Shown here: positions 37,001-45,156 of the stretch, piece after piece
Layout: every line of letters starts with the position of its first letter
Position numbering within the stretch: the first letter of the stretch is position 1
NCBI GenBank assembly: GCA_031550325.1
Contig: JAVBOR010000002.1
Span: forward strand, 22,070-86,069
DNA: 64,000 bases
DNA from: JAVBTT01 sp031550325
GTDB taxonomy: Bacteria; Bacillota; Clostridia; Oscillospirales; UBA929
Direction of reading: 5' to 3'
The notes under the pieces: model-generated
What the model was told of the DNA's origin: nothing
Databases searched by the model: none
What the model saw: only the letters and a program-made list of their open reading frames with translations
Position numbers and translations under genes: made by a program

Positions 37001-38128
37001 GCCGCCGTCTGCTGAATAATAGGCTCCGTTGTTGACCGCCGTGGCGTTTGCGAAGTTCATCACTCTGAAGCTTGAATTAGTCTTGTCGTAGAAGATGCCG
37101 TCGGCGGCCGCATTGACGGGCGGGAGGCCTTCAGGCTGGATGCCGCTCCAAGTCGCTCCGCTGTCCGTGGAAATACGGTAGTTCGTGGCGCCCATGATGT
37201 ACATCGTCGGATCGCCATAGTCGTCTGGATTCTCAGAGCCCGCCGGCGCGCCCTCTTTCAGGTTGGGAATGCAGACAAGGTTGTCGCCGCCCAGACCGCG
37301 CAGGTTGCCGCTGTTGCCACCCATGGTCACGCCGGTGGCAGTGCTCACGATATACCAGGTATCGCCCCGGTTCTCGGAACGGAGCAGGTTGCCGCCGTAG
37401 GCCAGGTACACCCAGTTCTCACGGCCCGGCGTGGGATCAACGCCGATGCCGCGGGACTGACCGGCGCCCGAGGGAAGTCCTTTGCTGATCTCCACCCAGT
37501 TTCCGCCGATGGTCTTGCCCTGGTCGTCATACTCAAAGTCAAATCTCCACGCACCGCCCACGTCGGTGCTGGCGTAAAGGATGCCCGCTTCATAGGGGTG
37601 GAAGATGTAGCCGGTAACGCAGCCCGCACCCTGGACCTTCATGTCGCTCCACACGTACTCGCCGGTGTCCTCATACAGGTTTACGGCCAGCGTAAAGGAG
37701 CACACAGCGGTCTCGCCATCCTTGTACGCGGTGACGGTCACCTTGGTGTTTCCGACCTTTTCGGGCTTCAGCACCAGGATGTTGCCGTTGAGGCCGTAAA
37801 AGTCGCCCGTGCCATCCAGCGACGACCGATATGTAACGAGGTCAACGGCCGCAACCGACGTATCGGCGATGTCCACGCTCAGCGTCACGCCATCGTAATC
37901 GTTTAAGTAGAACGTAAAAGACACGGGTTCGGCACCCCAGTTTACGCCGCCGGTGGCCGACGCCCTGATAATGCGCGCCGTCTGGATCGATGAGTCAAGC
38001 TGATCGCGCGTTTCGTCGATGAACTTCAACGAACCCGACGTGACCGCGGCGCCCGGAATGCTCGGAAGCACGGTGGCCAGCAGCATCATTACGACCAGAA
38101 CAAATGTCATGATTTTTCGAATTTTCAT
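34049..38128 (-). CDS. Secreted GH74-like glucanase (xyloglucanase family) with Ig-like domains
   Basis: A 1359-residue secreted protein. Signal peptide KIMTFVLVVMMLLATVLPSI; residues ~35-155 are an Ig-like (BIG-type) domain. The GH74 tandem seven-blade propellers begin with YVWSDMKVQGAGCVTGYIFH and YASTDVGGAWRFDF, whose Asp matches the catalytic base of GH74 enzymes. BNR-type repeats (SLDYGETWFPV, SLDGGLTFRPV, SLDNGQTWGKI) follow. The last ~170 residues form two further Ig-like domains. The second catalytic Asp could not be placed with certainty, so activity on xyloglucan is inference. No dockerin, SLH or LPxTG signal is seen. ATG at 38128 is nine bases after GGAG. Confidence 0.85.
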   Translation of the reverse strand: MKIRKIMTFVLVVMMLLATVLPSIPGAAVTSGSLKFIDETRDQLDSSIQTARIIRASATGGVNWGAEPVSFTFYLNDYDGVTLSVDIADTSVAAVDLVTYRSSLDGTGDFYGLNGNILVLKPEKVGNTKVTVTAYKDGETAVCSFTLAVNLYEDTGEYVWSDMKVQGAGCVTGYIFHPYEAGILYASTDVGGAWRFDFEYDDQGKTIGGNWVEISKGLPSGAGQSRGIGVDPTPGRENWVYLAYGGNLLRSENRGDTWYIVSTATGVTMGGNSGNLRGLGGDNLVCIPNLKEGAPAGSENPDDYGDPTMYIMGATNYRISTDSGATWSGIQPEGLPPVNAAADGIFYDKTNSSFRVMNFANATAVNNGAYYSADGGVNWAALPGQPGVYEGARYYFPCKTTFTPPDAEGYRYIFVSYSVSHNTGAQVNDGQRGDGCVFRWKIDAAGVLQNNADGNTDGVNVTPQMIYGTPVHPQPANNTNDNRMAGVPISGLDAGPDGAIIVGTHNTDPYRLDTRTTNRGMETVFRSLDYGETWFPVLAGYDMFGYQVYGEKSGLASAAANGELNTNKWSAEVQAANPGTSTGTEAWWEPWTFLHWNFAPKINPHDADNMFIHSGMGSYVAYNLTALDEVGAAKAVPNARNARGLSVAEARIGLFSTTVDSGTDESSRTLGMTIADTRRTSDYNDFRIYSVNNSPGGLLTRADQVKWETAPGLYMTVWKSGMQSPASGRNILLATVCDYTPFRFETVGDNPWSAGGYGQWIDPVYNDLYDGSAGGQGTDWRIYTNDIDAKLLPAKPADDISNGGTKNYQIFASTSRGIHADLVDYPDANPDIVVSVTRMDWHFLSRGGATISFDGGRIFHNLPSNYSVIANSWEPHPSGALLGREATGIPSTIQTRINNFVVSSSTAGVQSGWVTINADASVVFWGVGANAQAQHVLRTKSVDGDPTTLGKAWIQPTFYAEAAPGTTEMRAANVVRIYADRVDPDVFYGFSNTVVGDTNFLVSLDGGLTFRPVPVSGGIPLTNVGSIDAYSGMARVVKGETGKFGTLWVDGNGLWKLVYDKETNTATATQVSGTEGFTLGNRSGTGLSTDSGANGVLYAVGTRTASTSLDSGTGIYRSLDNGQTWGKISPTATNGGETTTSADGSVSNPYRNDNWGFPDIRSVTGDPRVFGRVYVSTGNVSGGIRCGEIKVNLIESGMEPLEATMPVTTIVELLPATLPVYADAKFNGAEVTFEGTTAVIENGKAVLKIAAAPVAGNYKVTVAYGSQTKEIAIKVATSEGLWTPRFEGGNITFAAPVSLKADAKALLNGAQVDFRQIDPYILRADVSSALVEQSNKLVISGVKYPELFPSYKFTFTFNF

Positions 38129-38575
38129 TGTTCGCATCTCCAGTCTATGTTTACTTATACAAAGGTGCGCCTTGGAACGGATATGTGATACGCTGCCGGA
38201 TTCTCTCCCGGTACCTTTGCTTACCCTTCTTTTTGACTCGCATCCCTCCTGTTTCGGTGATTCTGAATAAAGTATGTCGCTTTGTTGCCTGTATAAAAGG
38301 TCTGTATTGTTTTCCCCGCGTAAGCCCTGCGCACCAAACCAAGAACTCGCCTCAACTCCTCCTCACCTTGTCCGATAAACGGGCCTTTCTTCTTTCATTC
38401 AATTATGTAGGGCCGCCGCTTCTCCTTGCGCAGGGCGGGCCGCCATGATAACGCTTTGGCTCCGGGGCGACGCTCGTCTGTAATATTTTGCCAACAGGGT
38501 CCAGACCTTTTCCCGCGCTTTGCCGGAATCCCGTGATCCTCCCTTTGCGGGAACGCCGCAACGGGCCATAAATAT

Positions 38576-38604
38576 AGTATAACTTGATTGCCTGAGTTTG
38601 TCAA
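38576..38604 (-). promoter_or_regulatory. Strong sigma-A promoter with a long leader toward GH74
   Basis: TTGACA (38604-38599), a 17-base spacer and TATACT (38581-38576). The start near 38569 would give a ~440-nt leader before the GH74 ATG. The leader shows no riboswitch that I recognise. A 57-codon frame starting just after the -10 has no ribosome site. Confidence 0.7.
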
Positions 38605-38985
38605 TCCTTCTATCGTAATCGTTTTCAATCGGCTTTTTATAGTGCATTCTGCCCTGTTTCCAGTTTATGGCTTCGCCGGTTCCGCAAAGCGCTCTGCCAC
38701 GGCGTTCTCCGCGCCGCGCCGAGTGGACTTGTCCCACTTTTCTGCAAAGTTTTGTCTTTTCCATCGCCACTCATGGCAGGGCAGCGGCCAGGTTTTCCCC
38801 TCTGCCCGCCGCCCAGCCATGGGTCAACATCCCTTTTATCCGCACCTGCGCCGGCGCCGTCTGCACCCGCAGCGCGATCCGCCGATCCGCCCGGAGTTTT
38901 GACTCGATCCGCCACAGCGATTTGAGCCGCTACGGCGTCCGCGAGAATGTAACCTGCCGCACATCACTGACTCATCCTTTGTCTC

Positions 38986-39010
38986 ATATTACCTGCCATG
39001 CAGGTAATAT
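38986..39010. other. Perfect 25-bp palindrome
   Basis: ATATTACCTGC and GCAGGTAATAT flank CAT. The sequence would suit a dimeric repressor or a small hairpin. It is not next to a promoter I can recognise and there is no T-run. Confidence 0.6.
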
Positions 39011-39184
39011 AGCTTATGTGCCGGAACCCCTGGCTGACTGCCTCGGCGCCGCGCGCGGAAGAAGCGCCGCCCGCAAAACACCCGATAAACCGAACCGACG
39101 TGCCCGGCACGCTCTCTTTTTCCCCGGAGAACCGCACGAAAAAAACTTCACGCGGTCTGAGAGCCGCAGTCTTGAGGCTGATGA

Positions 39185-39303
39185 CAAAGACTTTTTCGAC
39201 CCAAAGCCGCACAGCGGCGAGCTGTCAAATCCGGAAGATTGGAGGCGCACAAGCGCCCCAATGCGGCGAAGTATTCCGGATTTGCTGGTCGAAAAAAGCT
39301 TTG
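39185..39303. repeat. Three-tier fold-back structure after spoIID (copy L, related architecture)
   Basis: Outer arms TTTTTCGACC/GGTCGAAAAA, middle arms AAATCCGGAA/TTCCGGATTT and inner arms GGCGC/GCGCC with ATTGG/CCAAT. The two-tier layout recalls stem A of the dispersed repeats, and GCTGTCAAA appears inside, but the core sequence is not shared. It ends 25 bp from the spoIID stop and could terminate it. Confidence 0.5.
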
Positions 39304-39328
39304 GAATCGCGACTGCTGGGCTTGTCTG

Positions 39329-40345
39329 CTATCCGTGGGCGATCTCCGTCCCTGGATAGTACCGGGCCAGGATCTGTTTGTAGTCGGCGCCGCCCTCGGC
39401 CATCGCGGCCGCGCCGGTCTGGCTCATGCCCACACCGTGGCCGTAGCCGATGACGTCAAAGGTGACCGCGTCACCGTCCGCCGACACGTCAAAGTGCGCC
39501 GAACGCAGCCCGAACGCGGCGCGCGCCTGCCCGCCCGTTACAGGAACGCCGCCCACGCTCAGCGTTTTTATGGCGCCGGACCGCGTGCGGACGATCTCTG
39601 CAAACCATTTCGCGGGCGCCCCTTCAAGCACGGCGTCCGGCCAGACGGACAGAATGGCCGCGCGGCACTCTGCCACGGTCATCGTAACGCTGCTTCGGAA
39701 GTTTGCCGATCGCTCCTCGCCGGGGCTCTCCACGCTCTGCAGATAGGGAAGGTCTGTTCCCCAGACGTCGGCACTCCGCTCGGTTTTTCCCGACGACACG
39801 GCGTGAAAGACCGCCAGAATGGGTTCCCCGTCATAGACGACAATCTGCCCGTCCGTCTCCAGCACCGCGCTCTCCACCTTTTGAACATACTCGTCGGCGC
39901 GCTCGCCCCAGCCTTCGGCGGTCTGCGAGAGCGGCCGGTAGATGGCGCAACAGGCCGGATCGTCGCAGACGTCCGCCCCGGGATGCTTCTCCCCTGCGCT
40001 CATTTCATGCAGAATATAGGTGCGCGCCGCCACCGCCTGCGCCTTGAGCGCCTCAGGCGGAAACGCCGCCGGCATTTCGCCGGCCACCACCCCGGCCAGC
40101 AGCTCGCTGAGCCTGAGTGTCACAACACCGCCCGCCGTCTGCACGCGGATCATCGTCAGCCCGTCTGAGCCCGACACCGGAGCTTCTTTCTCTTCCGGAG
40201 CGGTCGAGGCCTGCGGCGCTTGTCCCACCTGGACGCGCGGCTGGAGCTCGGGGATCCCGGGCACCGCCCGGCTCTTCCCCGACAGCAGCGGGAGCAGCAG
40301 GGCAACCAGCAGCAGCGCCCCGCACACCATTAAGATCTGTTTCAT
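39329..40345 (-). CDS. spoIID: Stage II sporulation protein D, lytic transglycosylase
   Basis: SpoIID cuts glycan strands during engulfment, working with SpoIIP and SpoIIM in the mother-cell membrane. The 338-residue protein has an N-terminal membrane anchor (ILMVCGALLLVALLLPLL), a linker, and the SpoIID domain with catalytic Glu90 in VVAGEMP, LKAQAVAARTYIL, CDDPACCAIY and the end motif IGYGHGVGMSQTGAAAMAEG. ATG at 40345 follows GGGAGGG. Its partner spoIIP is at 55201. Expression is sigma-E dependent in Bacillus; I could not find a clear sigma-E box here. Confidence 0.94.
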   Translation of the reverse strand: MKQILMVCGALLLVALLLPLLSGKSRAVPGIPELQPRVQVGQAPQASTAPEEKEAPVSGSDGLTMIRVQTAGGVVTLRLSELLAGVVAGEMPAAFPPEALKAQAVAARTYILHEMSAGEKHPGADVCDDPACCAIYRPLSQTAEGWGERADEYVQKVESAVLETDGQIVVYDGEPILAVFHAVSSGKTERSADVWGTDLPYLQSVESPGEERSANFRSSVTMTVAECRAAILSVWPDAVLEGAPAKWFAEIVRTRSGAIKTLSVGGVPVTGGQARAAFGLRSAHFDVSADGDAVTFDVIGYGHGVGMSQTGAAAMAEGGADYKQILARYYPGTEIAHG

Positions 40346-40414
40346 AAAGCCCTCCCGTGATTGCAAGTCGGCGTCACAAAACTTTCATATTCTTCATATC
40401 CGGCAAAACCCGCC

Positions 40415-40443
40415 TTGACTTTCGGCGCTGAAAAAGGTATGAT
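40415..40443 (+). promoter_or_regulatory. Sigma-A promoter of the citrate synthase gene
   Basis: TTGACT, a 17-base spacer and TATGAT, divergent from spoIID. It gives a ~170-nt leader. Confidence 0.65.
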
Positions 40444-40618
40444 GTTTTTTAACAATTATCTCTGTTGAGGGCAGCTTCCCTCTTTCTCTGACGGCGCGGT
40501 TTGCGGCACAGTCAGTTTGCAAGGCGGGGCGCGCCGATTTTCGGCAAGGCAAGTTTTTATAGAGCGGCGCAGGGTCGCAGACGCGTTTCACTGTATTGTG
40601 GAGAAGGGAGAGCTTTCG

Positions 40619-41983
40619 ATGTTAAGCGCTTACACCGAATCAACCAGACTGTTTATCGAAAATCTATGCGAAGAATATCCCCGGTATAACTACATTGACC
40701 CAAAGAGTTATGAAAACTCCAACATTAAACGCGGGCTCCGCAACGCGGACAACACAGGCGTGCTGGCGGGCATTACGCGCGTCGGGGCCGTGCACGGCGC
40801 CGTGATGCAGGACGGAGAGCGCGTTCCCATCCAGGGCAGGCTCCTGTATCGCGGGCGGAGCATTGAGGATCTCGTGGGCGCCGTCGTGAACGAGGGCCGG
40901 TTTGGCTTTGAGGAGATCGTGCACCTCCTGTTTTTCGGCGAGCTGCCCAACCAGACGCGTCTTGCCGAGTTTGACAGGGCCATGTGCGAGCTGCGCACGC
41001 TGCCGCCGGGCTTTACCGAGGATATGATCCTCAAGGCGCCGAGCCCCAACATCATGAACAAGCTCGCGCGCGGCATTCTGGCGCTGTACTCCTATGATGA
41101 AAATCCCGACGACTGCTCGCTCCAGAACATGCTTCGCCAAAGCATGGAGCTGATTGCGCGCGTCTCGACGATCGTGGCGCACGCGTACGCGGTCAAGCGC
41201 CATTATTACGACCACGAGAGCCTCATCCTGCACCACGCGATGGACGGCGTGTCGCTGGCCGAGAACTTCCTGCACATGATCCGCCCCGACTCCGCATACT
41301 CCAAGGAAGAGGCGCACCTGCTCGACCTGTGCATGATTTTGCACGCCGAGCACGGCGGCGGCAACAACTCCTCCTTTACCACCCGCGTGCTGTCCTCCTC
41401 GGGCACCGACACCTATTCGGCGCTTTCGGCGGCCGTCGGCTCGCTCAAGGGGCCGCGTCACGGCGGCGCCAACATCAAGGTCATGCAGATGTTCGACGTC
41501 ATCCGCGAGAACGTCAGGGACTGGACCGATGACGAAGAAATTGAGAGCGTGCTCACGCGCGTCATCGAAAAAAAGCTCGGCGACGGCTCGGGCCTCATCT
41601 ATGGCATGGGGCACGCGGTGTACACCCTGTCCGACCCGCGCGCGAACATTTTGAAGAAGTACGCTCGCGAGCTTGCGCCCAAGCACGGCATGCTGGAGGC
41701 CTTTACGCTGCTGGAGTCTGTCGAGCGCCTCACCCCGGCGGTGTTCCTCAAGGCCAAGGGCGACGCCAAGATCATGTGCGCCAACGTGGACATGTACTCC
41801 GGGCTTGTCTACGAGATGCTCAACATCCCGTCGGAGCTGTATACGCCGCTGTTCGCCATCGCCCGCGCCTCGGGCTGGTGCGCGCACCGCATGGAAGAGG
41901 CGCTGTACGGCGGCAGAATCATCCGCCCGGCCTATAAGGCGCTGGCTCCCGAAGTGGACTACGTCCCCATTGCCGACCGCTGA
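40619..41983 (+). CDS. Citrate synthase
   Basis: It condenses acetyl-CoA with oxaloacetate to citrate, likely for glutamate synthesis in an anaerobe. The 454-residue protein belongs to the longer clostridial group. Visible landmarks: RVPIQGRLLYRGRSIEDLV, the catalytic His regions LHAEHGGGNNSSFTTRVLSS and KGPRHGGANIKVMQM, and IYGMGHAVYTLSDPRA with the third His, then an R-rich C-terminal segment. ATG at 40619 follows AAGGGAG; 34 upstream codons in frame are not part of the protein. Confidence 0.93.
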   Translation: MLSAYTESTRLFIENLCEEYPRYNYIDPKSYENSNIKRGLRNADNTGVLAGITRVGAVHGAVMQDGERVPIQGRLLYRGRSIEDLVGAVVNEGRFGFEEIVHLLFFGELPNQTRLAEFDRAMCELRTLPPGFTEDMILKAPSPNIMNKLARGILALYSYDENPDDCSLQNMLRQSMELIARVSTIVAHAYAVKRHYYDHESLILHHAMDGVSLAENFLHMIRPDSAYSKEEAHLLDLCMILHAEHGGGNNSSFTTRVLSSSGTDTYSALSAAVGSLKGPRHGGANIKVMQMFDVIRENVRDWTDDEEIESVLTRVIEKKLGDGSGLIYGMGHAVYTLSDPRANILKKYARELAPKHGMLEAFTLLESVERLTPAVFLKAKGDAKIMCANVDMYSGLVYEMLNIPSELYTPLFAIARASGWCAHRMEEALYGGRIIRPAYKALAPEVDYVPIADR

Positions 41984-42016
41984 CGCCGCGCCGCGCCGAA
42001 TGCGCTTGGCAAACCG

Positions 42017-42045
42017 GTGCCTTTCCATGTCTTGTGGAAAGGCAC
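42017..42045 (+). terminator. Hairpin after citrate synthase
   Basis: Arms GTGCCTTTCCA/TGGAAAGGCAC with a 7-base loop; a T-run (ATTTTTT) follows only about 20 bases later. Confidence 0.45.
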
Positions 42046-42089
42046 ATCCCATGCCGGGAAACCCCATTTTTTGGTAAGGAAGGGTTACT

Positions 42090-43031
42090 GTGAAAAAAGG
42101 TACCGCCAGCCTGCTGGCCGCTTTGATTCTGGGTCTGATCGGCGGCGTGATCCGCGCCTACGAGCTTATGTATGCTTTTGACCACGACACACAGCTTTTG
42201 GTGCATTGGAGCCCGCTGACCATTGCCCTCGGCGCGCTGACCCTCGCGGCGGCCCTGTGCGTCGGCCTTTTCGCCAGAGGCGCAGCGCCGTCCGAACCGG
42301 GCAAGGCCGCGCCGTCCGCCGTCTGGAAGCTCGCCATGCTACTGGCCACGGCGTTTCTGATCGCCTCGCTGGTCTTTGACGCGCTCTCTCTGGCTGAGAA
42401 TTTTGCCATGTCCCGGCTGATGTACATCCTGCTGACCATATTGGCCTGCGTTGGCCTCGGCGGCATATACGCATCGTCTTCACGCCGGAAGTTTTCGCCC
42501 ACGACGGGGTTCTACTTCACCATTGTGGTTTTCTGGTGCTGCTACACGCTTGTCCTGGACTTTTGGGAGCACGCTGCCAATCCCGTGCTGCTGTCCTTCC
42601 TGTACACCATGTTTACCCTCATATTTCTTACGCTCTCGGTGTTCAGCGTGGCGGGCTTCTTTTTTGACCGCCGCAATGTCAGACGCTCGCTCTTTTACAG
42701 CGGCATCGGCGTTTATTTTTCGCTTTTGTCGCTTTTGGCCTTCGGGCTGTACTCGCTGCTCAATCAGTCCAGCGCCGTACTCCAGACCGCCGAGCCCTCC
42801 TGGGCGACACTGTGCCGGCTGGCGTTTGCGTTTTTGTTCATGACCTGCCTTTCAATTGGCGTGGGCAGCGGCCTGTATACGCCGATGGACTTTGCAAAAC
42901 CCGCCCAGGCCCTTTCCCCCTCCGACGACGAGGGCGAGGAGGCAGCCGCCGCCCCCGCGCTCCCCGATGAGGATCAAACGGAAAAATCGCCCGACAACGA
43001 CGAGTCGTCAGGCGGGCCGGCGCCCGCATAA
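42090..43031 (+). CDS. Polytopic membrane protein of unknown function
   Basis: A 313-residue protein with about seven or eight hydrophobic helices (for example ASLLAALILGLIGGVIRAY, LAMLLATAFLIASLVFDAL, GFYFTIVVFWCCYTLVLDF, MFTLIFLTLSVFSVAGFFF) and an acidic cytoplasmic tail of ~45 residues. GTG at 42090 follows AAGGAAGGG. Such proteins are found in Oscillospiraceae-like genomes without assigned function. It lies 80 bp before the HAD gene on the same strand. Confidence 0.7.
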   Translation: MKKGTASLLAALILGLIGGVIRAYELMYAFDHDTQLLVHWSPLTIALGALTLAAALCVGLFARGAAPSEPGKAAPSAVWKLAMLLATAFLIASLVFDALSLAENFAMSRLMYILLTILACVGLGGIYASSSRRKFSPTTGFYFTIVVFWCCYTLVLDFWEHAANPVLLSFLYTMFTLIFLTLSVFSVAGFFFDRRNVRRSLFYSGIGVYFSLLSLLAFGLYSLLNQSSAVLQTAEPSWATLCRLAFAFLFMTCLSIGVGSGLYTPMDFAKPAQALSPSDDEGEEAAAAPALPDEDQTEKSPDNDESSGGPAPA

Positions 43032-43111
43032 TCGCGCGGGCCGGACAGGCTCCGGCGGGCGCGAAGGCGCAGGCCGCGCCGCAGCGCTCCACATAAGGGG
43101 AGGAAAGCTTT

Positions 43112-43921
43112 GTGAAAACCATCTGGAAAAAGCAGGGGTTTATCAGCGACATGGACGGAGTCCTCTATCACGGCAACCGGCTGCTTGACGGCGTAAAGGA
43201 GTTTATCGGCTGGCTGGAAAACACGGGCAAGCGCTATTTGTTTCTGACCAACGCCTCGGAGCGCGCGCCGCGCGAGCTGGCACAAAAGCTCAACCGCCTC
43301 GGCCTCTGCGTGGACGAACAGCACTTTTACACCAGCGCTCTGGCCACCGCCGAATTTTTATCCTCCCAGTGTCCGGGCGGCAGCGCTTACGTCATCGGAG
43401 AGCCCGGGCTGCTCGGGGCTCTGTATGACGCGGGCTTCTCCATGAACGACCAAACACCGGACTATGTTGTCGTCGGAGAAACCCGCACCTATAACTATGA
43501 AAAAATTGAGCGCGCGATCTGGCTGGTGCAGAAGGGCGCCCGGCTCATCGGCACGAATCCCGATCTGACCGGCCCCGGAGAAAACGGTACCGTTCCGGCC
43601 ACGCGCGCCCTCGTCGCGCCGATTGAGCTCTCCACCGGCTGCTCCTGTTACTATGTCGGCAAGCCAAACCCGCTGATGATGCGTCACGCGATGAAGCGGC
43701 TGGGCACCGAGCGCGAGGACACGATTATCATCGGCGACCGTATGGACACCGACATTGTTGCCGGCATTGAGACCGAAATTGACACACTCCTGGTACTCTC
43801 GGGCGTGACCACGCGCGAAATGCTCGCCACATTCCCTTATCGCCCGAGAATCGTACTTGACGATGTGGGTAAAATACCTCTAGCGTACGAGAATGATTTC
43901 GAGCGCGCTTTGCAGTCGTGA
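43112..43921 (+). CDS. HAD superfamily (class IIA, NagD-like) phosphatase
   Basis: A 269-residue phosphatase of the NagD/p-nitrophenylphosphatase group. The nucleophile motif is FISDMDGVLYHG (Asp pair), motif II FLTNASERAPRELAQKL, motif III GKPNPLMMRHAMKRLG and motif IV IIIGDRMDTDIVAGIETEID. Substrates in this group are small sugar or nucleotide phosphates and cannot be told from sequence. GTG start at 43112 after GGGGAGG. Its last 42 bp overlap the convergent gene at 43880. Confidence 0.92.
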   Translation: MKTIWKKQGFISDMDGVLYHGNRLLDGVKEFIGWLENTGKRYLFLTNASERAPRELAQKLNRLGLCVDEQHFYTSALATAEFLSSQCPGGSAYVIGEPGLLGALYDAGFSMNDQTPDYVVVGETRTYNYEKIERAIWLVQKGARLIGTNPDLTGPGENGTVPATRALVAPIELSTGCSCYYVGKPNPLMMRHAMKRLGTEREDTIIIGDRMDTDIVAGIETEIDTLLVLSGVTTREMLATFPYRPRIVLDDVGKIPLAYENDFERALQS

Positions 43922-44359
43922 GGCGTTGCTTTCCTTGCGCTTGGCGGCCTCAAACATCAGGTCGCGCAGCGCCGGATCGCCCGTTTCATAAAGCGTCCGG
44001 TAGGCTTTGGCCTGCCTGAGTTCCCAGAGCGTGCACTCCCGCAGCCAGTCTGCCGTGTCGGAGCTCACCCGTTCGCAGTTCGGGCGCTGCGGCGCTTTTC
44101 CCGTGCGCAAAAACAGCAGCGCGGCCACACGTTTGACAAACGCCATCTGGTCGCGGTACAACGTTTGCAGCAGTTCTCCTGCCTCGCGGTCTGACACGCG
44201 GCGCGTCATCCGCGCATAGCGCTCGGCCATGCCCCATTCTACGGCGAGCATGCCGCCCAGATCCGTGTCGTTTCGCCTGACCTCCATGTCCTGCCCCTTC
44301 TCCATCCTGGGCGCAACTTTCTCCCAAAGTTCATTGACCTCTTTGACCGACATTTCCAT
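43880..44359 (-). CDS. Ferritin-like helical protein, uncharacterised
   Basis: A 159-residue, all-helical protein. Segments VEWGMAERYARMTRRVSD and LLQTLYRDQMAFVKRVAALL look like helices of a four-helix bundle of the ferritin/rubrerythrin type, with Glu and His-poor faces, so metal binding is uncertain. ATG at 44359 follows GGAGGAG. It converges with and overlaps the HAD gene by 42 bp. Assignment to the ferritin-like group is tentative. Confidence 0.6.
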   Translation of the reverse strand: MEMSVKEVNELWEKVAPRMEKGQDMEVRRNDTDLGGMLAVEWGMAERYARMTRRVSDREAGELLQTLYRDQMAFVKRVAALLFLRTGKAPQRPNCERVSSDTADWLRECTLWELRQAKAYRTLYETGDPALRDLMFEAAKRKESNASRLQSALEIILVR

Positions 44360-44524
44360 CCCGACTCCTCCGCCGTTGCCGCGACAGCCTTTTGTTCAAG
44401 CTCCTTAACCTACGGCGGCCCCTCGCGGCCGGATTGAGAGGCGCCTCTTTTTCCCATCCTATGCCGCCGGACTCTTTCCCGTGCGGCGTATTCTTTAAAA
44501 GAAATGAAAACGGGAATATTTCTA

Positions 44525-44553
44525 TAGATATTTTCTTTTTTTTATAGTATAAT
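44525..44553 (+). promoter_or_regulatory. Promoter of the V4R-GGDEF gene pair
   Basis: TATAAT at 44548 with TAGATA seventeen bases upstream, in a strongly A+T-rich stretch. Confidence 0.55.
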
Positions 44554-44593
44554 TAGGTCTATCTCACTTTTGCAGAAACCGGAGATGTTGATT

Positions 44594-45124
44594 TTGTATA
44601 ATTATCACAAAGCTAATAGCAATTTTGACTGGTCTGTGTTGGGAAACGTGGAAGAGGGCCGTCAAAACCTGGGCAACGAAATGTCTGTGTACTCATATCG
44701 GCTGTTCCAGTTTGCGCTCAAGAATGTTCTCAACGAGATGATCGGCTCCGAGCAGACCATTTTGGCGTTCCGGCGCGCCGGGTATATCAGCGGCATTGCC
44801 TTCGCCGAGGAGTTTTTAAACCGCGACCAGGACTTTTACAGGTTTGCCGCGCAGCTGCAGGAAGTTCTCCGCAGCCAGCGCGTCGGCATTGTGAAGTTTG
44901 AAAAAGCCGACCTGGAAAAAATGCACCTCGTTATGACTGTGGCCGAGGATTTGGACTGTTCGGGACTGTCCGTGACAGACGAATCCGTTTGCGAGTACGA
45001 TGAGGGCTTTATTGCCGGTATCCTGAGTTTCTACACCGGAAAGGAATTTTCCGTGCGTGAAGTTGATTGTTGGGCCACGGGGGGCAGGGTCTGCCGCTTT
45101 GACGTCAACTTGTCGGATTCTTAA
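44594..45124 (+). CDS. V4R-domain (4-vinyl reductase type) sensor protein
   Basis: The ~176-residue protein ends in a V4R domain: CEYDEGFIAGILSFYTGKEF followed by DCWATGGRVCRFDV with its Cys residues. V4R domains bind small hydrophobic ligands or metals and often feed signalling proteins. The N-terminal half (FDWSVLGNVEEGRQNLGNEM) is the usual partner region. The start is uncertain: TTG at 44594 has GGAG nine bases upstream, while ATG at 44585 and TTG at 44570 are less well placed. It lies 32 bp before a diguanylate cyclase gene and probably controls it. Confidence 0.82.
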   Translation: MYNYHKANSNFDWSVLGNVEEGRQNLGNEMSVYSYRLFQFALKNVLNEMIGSEQTILAFRRAGYISGIAFAEEFLNRDQDFYRFAAQLQEVLRSQRVGIVKFEKADLEKMHLVMTVAEDLDCSGLSVTDESVCEYDEGFIAGILSFYTGKEFSVREVDCWATGGRVCRFDVNLSDS

Positions 45125-45156
45125 TTTTCCCGGCTCCGCCGAAAGGAACAACCGCC

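Larger units (their letters stand above)
38129..39328. other. 1.2-kb stretch without a convincing gene
   Basis: Open frames here lack ribosome sites or family features. The recognisable content is a strong minus-strand promoter at 38576-38604, about 440 nt of leader before the GH74 gene, a perfect palindrome at 38986-39010 and a fold-back structure at 39185-39303 next to spoIID. Confidence 0.6.

Noticed and set aside
38129..38569. Riboswitch in the GH74 leader
   Set aside because: No match by eye to the c-di-GMP, cobalamin, guanidine or other common riboswitch cores.
38399..38770. Open frames on both strands in the gap between GH74 and spoIID
   Set aside because: No ribosome sites or protein features; the minus-strand frame overlaps the strong promoter at 38576-38604.
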